This document shows, one piece after another, positions 24,612 through 28,187 of a stretch of DNA of 28,187 nucleotides. The position numbers were made by a program, and so were the translations under genes. Source of the stretch: JBKHDT01 sp049974825 (GTDB taxonomy: Bacteria; Pseudomonadota; Gammaproteobacteria; Halothiobacillales; Halothiobacillaceae); NCBI GenBank assembly GCA_049974825.1, contig JBNGDJ010000021.1, forward strand, positions 1-28,187, read 5' to 3'. The notes under the pieces are model-generated. The model saw only the letters and a program-made list of their open reading frames with translations. It was not told the DNA's origin and made no database searches. Within the stretch, counting starts at the first letter, position 1. Every line of letters starts with the position of its first letter.

Positions 24612-24836
24612 GATGCGATGACTCGGAAGCGATTCGTGGTGCGTTTTGACATGGGGATCAGGCTGCGCCGATTCCGTGTACGACAAGGTGCCGGTACCCG
24701 GCAGCCAGCTCATGCGCGGGACAACCTTTCATGATAATTCCATATGTCCGGCGGGGCACGTCATTTGCGCAGGCGCCTTGTTCCCCTGTGATACCATCCG
24801 GCCCTTCTTCCTGTATCCGAAACGGAGTGACGCCTC

Positions 24837-25547
24837 ATGAAAAGACAGTTCATCGCGGCCGCCATGCTTTGCCTGCCTCTGGTCGGCCAGGGCGCGGAGA
24901 AGGGGGATAGCCCCTGGTCCGGCGAGTTCGACCTGGGTGTATCCGCCAAGACCGGCAACACGGAATCGACAAACATTCAGGGGAAGCTGGACCTGCATTA
25001 CGACAAGGCGCTGTGGCGGCACCGTTTTCGGCTGGGCGCCCTGCGCGAGACGGAATCGGGCGAGAAGACGGCACAGCGAGTCACGGGACAATTCCAGTCA
25101 AACTACCAACTGGGTGAGCGCAGTTATTTGTTCGGTGTCGCCCGGGCCGAGCGCGACGAGTTCAGCGGCTACGATTATCAGGCCAGCCTGGTGGCTGGTT
25201 TCGGCTACCGGCTCTGGATGTCGGAGCAGGGGCACCTGGATCTTGAGGCCGGTCCGGGTTTTCGCCGCGCCAAGCAGGATGATCTGAAGGCCGAAAATGA
25301 AGCGGTCGGTCGACTCCGGGGGGATTTCAAGTACAAGCTGGGCGAACGCAGTGATTTCTCGCAGGAATTGACGGTGATTGCCGGCCAGGAAAACACCGAG
25401 ACCGAGTCCATCACGGCACTGACGGCGGGAATCAACGACGCGCTGGCCTTGCGCCTTAGCCTGACCGTCAGTCACAACACGGAGGTTCCCCAGGGAACCA
25501 AGAAGACCGACACCTTCACCACTGCCAGCGTCGTTTACAAGTTCTGA
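24837..25547 (+). CDS. DUF481 family outer-membrane protein
   Basis: A 236-aa protein with a signal peptide (KRQFIAAAMLCLPLVGQGAE, cleavage near residue 20). It has repeated amphipathic beta strands ending in the aromatic TTASVVYKF, typical of an outer-membrane beta-barrel of the YdiY/DUF481 type. The early motif GEFDLGVSAKTGNTESTNIQ is characteristic. The role of this family is unknown. GGAG lies 9 nt before ATG 24837. It diverges from der and has no obvious operon partner. Confidence 0.88.
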   Translation: MKRQFIAAAMLCLPLVGQGAEKGDSPWSGEFDLGVSAKTGNTESTNIQGKLDLHYDKALWRHRFRLGALRETESGEKTAQRVTGQFQSNYQLGERSYLFGVARAERDEFSGYDYQASLVAGFGYRLWMSEQGHLDLEAGPGFRRAKQDDLKAENEAVGRLRGDFKYKLGERSDFSQELTVIAGQENTETESITALTAGINDALALRLSLTVSHNTEVPQGTKKTDTFTTASVVYKF

Positions 25548-25629
25548 TTACGGTCTTGCCGCCCCGCTCGGATTGCGCGATGCCTTGAACCTGCGGCGTC
25601 GGTCTGCCCCTGGACGCGGGCTTTCCCTT

Positions 25630-25654
25630 GTTGGCGCGTTCAGTTGGCGTCAAC
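25630..25654 (+). repeat. Isolated module A palindrome with compensating changes
   Basis: This 25-bp hairpin is aligned to module A at 6-30 with the same GCGTTCAG core. Several stem positions have changed in pairs: GCTG/CAGC here is GTTG/CAAC. One step is a G-T pair. It lies in the gap between the DUF481 gene and the DHQ-synthase-II gene. Confidence 0.7.
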
Positions 25655-25687
25655 CAAACAATTCGCTTCTCCCCGGCGAGCCCAGGC

Positions 25688-25703
25688 GGTTTCACGTGAA
25701 ACC
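25688..25703. promoter_or_regulatory. parS centromere site (ParB binding)
   Basis: GGTTTCACGTGAAACC is a perfect 16-bp palindrome. It matches the bacterial parS consensus TGTTNCACGTGAAACA at all but the outermost pair. It lies intergenic, about 20 kb from dnaA, where origin-proximal parS sites are usually found. ParA and ParB genes are not in the window. Confidence 0.85.
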
Positions 25704-25794
25704 ATCTCGGCCAGGATCCCGTGGCGGACCCTGGCATATCTTCTTCAAGGCGGACCGGTTCCGGGTTCGCCTTCTTTGTGCATGGTCTGAGCTT

Positions 25795-26802
25795 TCAGCG
25801 TTCCGAGATGGTTTCCCTGACAACGGTACCAAGATGTCGACCCATCACTTCAGTGACGTGGACCAGAACGGAGTCGCCGGGTTGCAGGCTGGCGACGGAG
25901 GCTGGGGTCCCGTCCGGTCGGGTGAGCCGGATCGTTTCGGCATTCTGCAGGACCAAAGACACCCGACGCTCATCGTCCGTGACTGCCGAAACCCGCAACA
26001 TGGGTCGCCGTTCAATCTTGTTCCGCCCGACCGTGACGATCCGGCTGCAGCCGTCAGGCTTGACGACCAGAGCCTCGACACCCCCGGCCAACTCCCCCAG
26101 GTAGCCCACGCGATCCCCGGATTGTTGAACATAGGCGTGGACTGCGCCGGCATTGACCCGAAACGGGCGGGGCCGGATATGCGGTGCCTCGACGTTTTCG
26201 TTGTGTACCAGAAACTGCGCGTCCGCAGTGTCACCGACCAGCATTCCTTCGCCGGGATCCAGCAAAGTGGTGGTATCCACGCAGCAGCGGTCTCCCATCG
26301 AAACTGGATCGAGCCCGACGATCCGCGCCGCTTCAAGCGCGAATCGGGGCGCCGACTGGTGACGGACCAGATCACCCGTCGCCCGAATGAGTTCGGGATC
26401 TTCCGAGGCGATCAGCACCCCATCCGCGCCGGATTCCATGACACTCAGGGCCAGTCTTGCCTGTTCAAGATCGGCAACGGCCGGGATCAGCAGGCCCTGC
26501 CGGCCCGGTTGGGCGATCAGGTTTTCAAGCGGGATGACAGTCCAGTCGTGGCAGGTGATCACATTGGCAAATGGGCCGCTGGCCTTCGGTTCGGGCTGGT
26601 CTGCACGTACTTCAAGATGACGAACGTCCCGGTCCCACTGAAGATCACCGTTGGATGACAGAACGCGAACCCGCCCAAGCTGACGCACCTTTTGCGTGTC
26701 CGCCGCGTCCACGACGATGACCTCGGCGCCAGACTCGATGGCAGTAGTGACCCGGTCCGGCCGGAAGGGAATGGACTGATACCAGAACTGTTTTTGATTC
26801 AT
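25795..26802 (-). CDS. 3-dehydroquinate synthase II family protein
   Basis: A 335-aa protein of the archaeal-type DHQ synthase II / GriH family. It has MGDRCCVDTTTLLDPGEGML, LVHNENVEAPHIRPRPFRVN and GAVHAYV in order. In archaea the enzyme makes 3-dehydroquinate from an amino-deoxy-diketo sugar acid, using NAD. In Streptomyces the relative GriH makes an aminohydroxybenzoate. The aldolase partner is not in this window, so the pathway is open. ATG 26802 sits right behind GGAG, an unusually tight spacing. It is close to the parS site and is followed upstream by the BatD-family gene on the same strand, after 159 bp. Confidence 0.85.
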   Translation of the reverse strand: MNQKQFWYQSIPFRPDRVTTAIESGAEVIVVDAADTQKVRQLGRVRVLSSNGDLQWDRDVRHLEVRADQPEPKASGPFANVITCHDWTVIPLENLIAQPGRQGLLIPAVADLEQARLALSVMESGADGVLIASEDPELIRATGDLVRHQSAPRFALEAARIVGLDPVSMGDRCCVDTTTLLDPGEGMLVGDTADAQFLVHNENVEAPHIRPRPFRVNAGAVHAYVQQSGDRVGYLGELAGGVEALVVKPDGCSRIVTVGRNKIERRPMLRVSAVTDDERRVSLVLQNAETIRLTRPDGTPASVASLQPGDSVLVHVTEVMGRHLGTVVRETISER

Positions 26803-26900
26803 CTCCGGGGCCTGGTTCAGGGGAATGGATCAGGGCTGCACTTCAGGAAATCCCGCGGGCGTTCTGCAGAGTTTCCTTTCCCGGGCACCCTGGTTGCAAG

Positions 26901-26946
26901 TGGGCACCTCGAAATACCGAGTCCTTGTGGTTTTTCGAGGTGCCCA
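26901..26946. repeat. Long inverted repeat between BatD-family and DHQ-synthase genes
   Basis: Perfect 14-bp arms TGGGCACCTCGAAA (26901-26914) and TTTCGAGGTGCCCA (26933-26946) enclose an 18-nt loop. The repeat lies 15 bp past the BatD-family stop. It could terminate or stabilise that transcript, or be another dispersed palindrome. No U-run follows on the minus strand. Confidence 0.65.
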
Positions 26947-26961
26947 AGTGCCACGATGGAC

Positions 26962-28137
26962 TTAGAACAGCCTGGGCAGCCAGCGCAAGAGATCCTCGCG
27001 CAGTGATGGATCGTGATCGATCGGCGGCAAGTTGAATCGGGCGGCTTCAAGAGCATCCAGAGATTTGCACCATTCGGGGTTGGGTGCGCGATGCTTGAGT
27101 TCGTTCAGCGTGCGGCAGCCGGTTTCCTCCAGCAGGACGCGGTACATGGCTGCGAGTCCTTCCGATGTAATCAGCTGCCGATAAAGGCGCCGCTGCAGTG
27201 CTCGACGTTGCCAGCGCAGTTCGATATCCCGCCCGATCAACCCGAGAAAAAGGGCGACAGGCAATGTGAGCAGCGCCCACCAGCCGGAAGGTGGCGTGGG
27301 TGGGATTTCGATGACGGTCTGTTGCGCGGGGACCTGCAAGCTGTCCAGCCGGCCGGTCTGCGGGTCGATATAGGGCAGCCTCAACTGCGGCCAGTCAAGG
27401 CTCTCTCGGCCGGATTCGCCGCGAGCAATAAAGGGCAGGCGAACTTCGATTTGCCGGACCAGCGGCTGCTCCGGGTCGTAGAAATCCAAAACCCTGGCTT
27501 CGGGCGGGTAGAAGGTTTGTCCCGGCAGCTGTTTCAGTTGTTCGGCCAGAACCGGTTCAAGCCCTGCGGCTTCCAGTCCAGGGCCCGCCAGCCGAAGGGT
27601 CCGCGTAGCCGGGACGTCGGGCGCCACGGTGTCGGGCAGTTCGTCCTGAAGCAGTCGGGGCACTCCAACCGTCAGACTGGTGGGCAGGTAGCTGGGCAGG
27701 GGTTGCACGTCGAGGGTGATGGGCGCGGGTCTGTACTCGAAAAGCTCGCCAGGCGCGGCGGTCGAGCGCAGGGTCATCTTCGAGAAGGGGATCTCCACCG
27801 GGCCAGGATAGGTGGGCAGGATTGCCCAGCGATACAGTCGCTGATCCACGGCGACGCCGTCGATCATTGCGCGCTGACGGTCATGGTCCAGGTAGCGGGC
27901 GACGATGCCTGGTCCGGCCGGTCGGTGGATCTCGAACTCGGTGATTCCCCGTCGAGCATCCTGCAGTTCCAGGGTTACCAGGATTTCCTGGCGCAGCACT
28001 GGCGACGGGGTCTCGACCGAGGTGGTCACGGTGACGCCCGGGGGCAGCTGTCCCTCGGCTCCTTCGGCGAGTGCCGGCATGATCGCACTGGCCAAGAGCA
28101 TGACCAGGATGCCCAGTGCCTGAGGGAATCTCTGCAC
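26962..28137 (-). CDS. BatD-family periplasmic/membrane protein
   Basis: BatD (oxygen-tolerance) type protein of about 391 aa, shorter than many BatD proteins. After the signal peptide come beta-sandwich-like repeats. The first contains YRWAILPTYPGPVEIPF; a later one contains RLPFIARGE and LDWPQLRLPYIDPQTG. A membrane helix WWALLTLPVALFLGLIG (about residue 290) follows, then a cytosolic basic helical tail. I chose GTG 28137, which gives the plausible signal MQRFPQALGILVMLLASAIM then ALA. The first few codons and the start lie inside repeat module C. A TTG at 28182 or a frame extending past the window edge are alternatives. ATG 28101 would make the signal too short. Confidence 0.7.
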   Translation of the reverse strand: MQRFPQALGILVMLLASAIMPALAEGAEGQLPPGVTVTTSVETPSPVLRQEILVTLELQDARRGITEFEIHRPAGPGIVARYLDHDRQRAMIDGVAVDQRLYRWAILPTYPGPVEIPFSKMTLRSTAAPGELFEYRPAPITLDVQPLPSYLPTSLTVGVPRLLQDELPDTVAPDVPATRTLRLAGPGLEAAGLEPVLAEQLKQLPGQTFYPPEARVLDFYDPEQPLVRQIEVRLPFIARGESGRESLDWPQLRLPYIDPQTGRLDSLQVPAQQTVIEIPPTPPSGWWALLTLPVALFLGLIGRDIELRWQRRALQRRLYRQLITSEGLAAMYRVLLEETGCRTLNELKHRAPNPEWCKSLDALEAARFNLPPIDHDPSLREDLLRWLPRLF

Positions 28138-28187
28138 GAATGCAGAGATTCCCGATTGGGGCAGGGATGCCCCAACGCTCAATGGCG
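28118..28187 (+). repeat. Modular palindromic repeat, C and start of D, cut by window edge
   Basis: Module C is a perfect hairpin with stems GGGAATCTCTGCA and TGCAGAGATTCCC (28124-28153). Three stem positions differ in pairs from the GGGAAGGTCTGCA copy at 7504. The start of D (GGGGCAGGGATGCCCC, then CAATGGCG) runs to the window edge. It overlaps the 5' end of the BatD-family gene. Confidence 0.8.

Overview
The window looks like the replication-origin region of a high-GC gammaproteobacterium, perhaps Xanthomonadales/Chromatiales-like. This rests on gene order (rpmH-rnpA-yidC-mnmE diverging from dnaA-dnaN-recF-gyrB), a GyrB with the long proteobacterial insertion, Der, a DUF481 barrel and a BatD-type protein. 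The genus cannot be fixed from the sequence alone.

Layout. (1) 1-6692, minus strand: dnaA, dnaN, recF, gyrB. The dnaA-dnaN gap (5043-5321) holds several DnaA-box-like 9-mers and is the best oriC candidate. (2) 6851-11019, plus strand: a sigma70-type promoter, then rpmH, rnpA, yidC and mnmE. yidD, usually between rnpA and yidC, is missing; two tandem copies of a palindromic repeat sit there. (3) 11002-18119: an integrated element of about 7.1 kb at the 3' end of mnmE. It has a P4-type integrase, an orphan 324-aa cargo gene, an AlpA-like regulator, and a tightly overlapping operon (wHTH, PriCT/Toprim/DUF3987 replication protein, a Cys4 protein, a DUF5681 protein, a small LERRLAKLE protein). It has no capsid, portal or large-terminase gene, so it resembles a minimal satellite or island. 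Both ends carry ATGTGTGCCCTT repeats, and a GCTAC iteron array occurs upstream of int and, as a mirrored pair, inside a late gene. (4) 18256-19410, minus: a lipoprotein GH3 enzyme with NagZ-like motifs. (5) 19614-21919, plus: an operon of a duplicated DUF1538 membrane protein, a small PII-like protein and a CBS-pair protein, probably a regulated transport or sensing module. (6) 21955-24611, minus: der coupled to a class I/II aminotransferase. (7) 24837-28187: a DUF481 outer-membrane protein, a parS-like palindrome, a DHQ synthase II-family protein and a BatD-family protein.

A modular palindromic repeat family (hairpin modules called A, B, C and D here) is scattered through the chromosomal intergenic regions. 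Copies differ by paired, compensating changes in their stems. Inverted copies bracket gyrB, and one copy runs into the 5' end of the BatD-family gene.

The least described parts are the mnmE-integrated element with its mirrored iterons, the DUF1538/PII/CBS operon, and the covarying repeat family.
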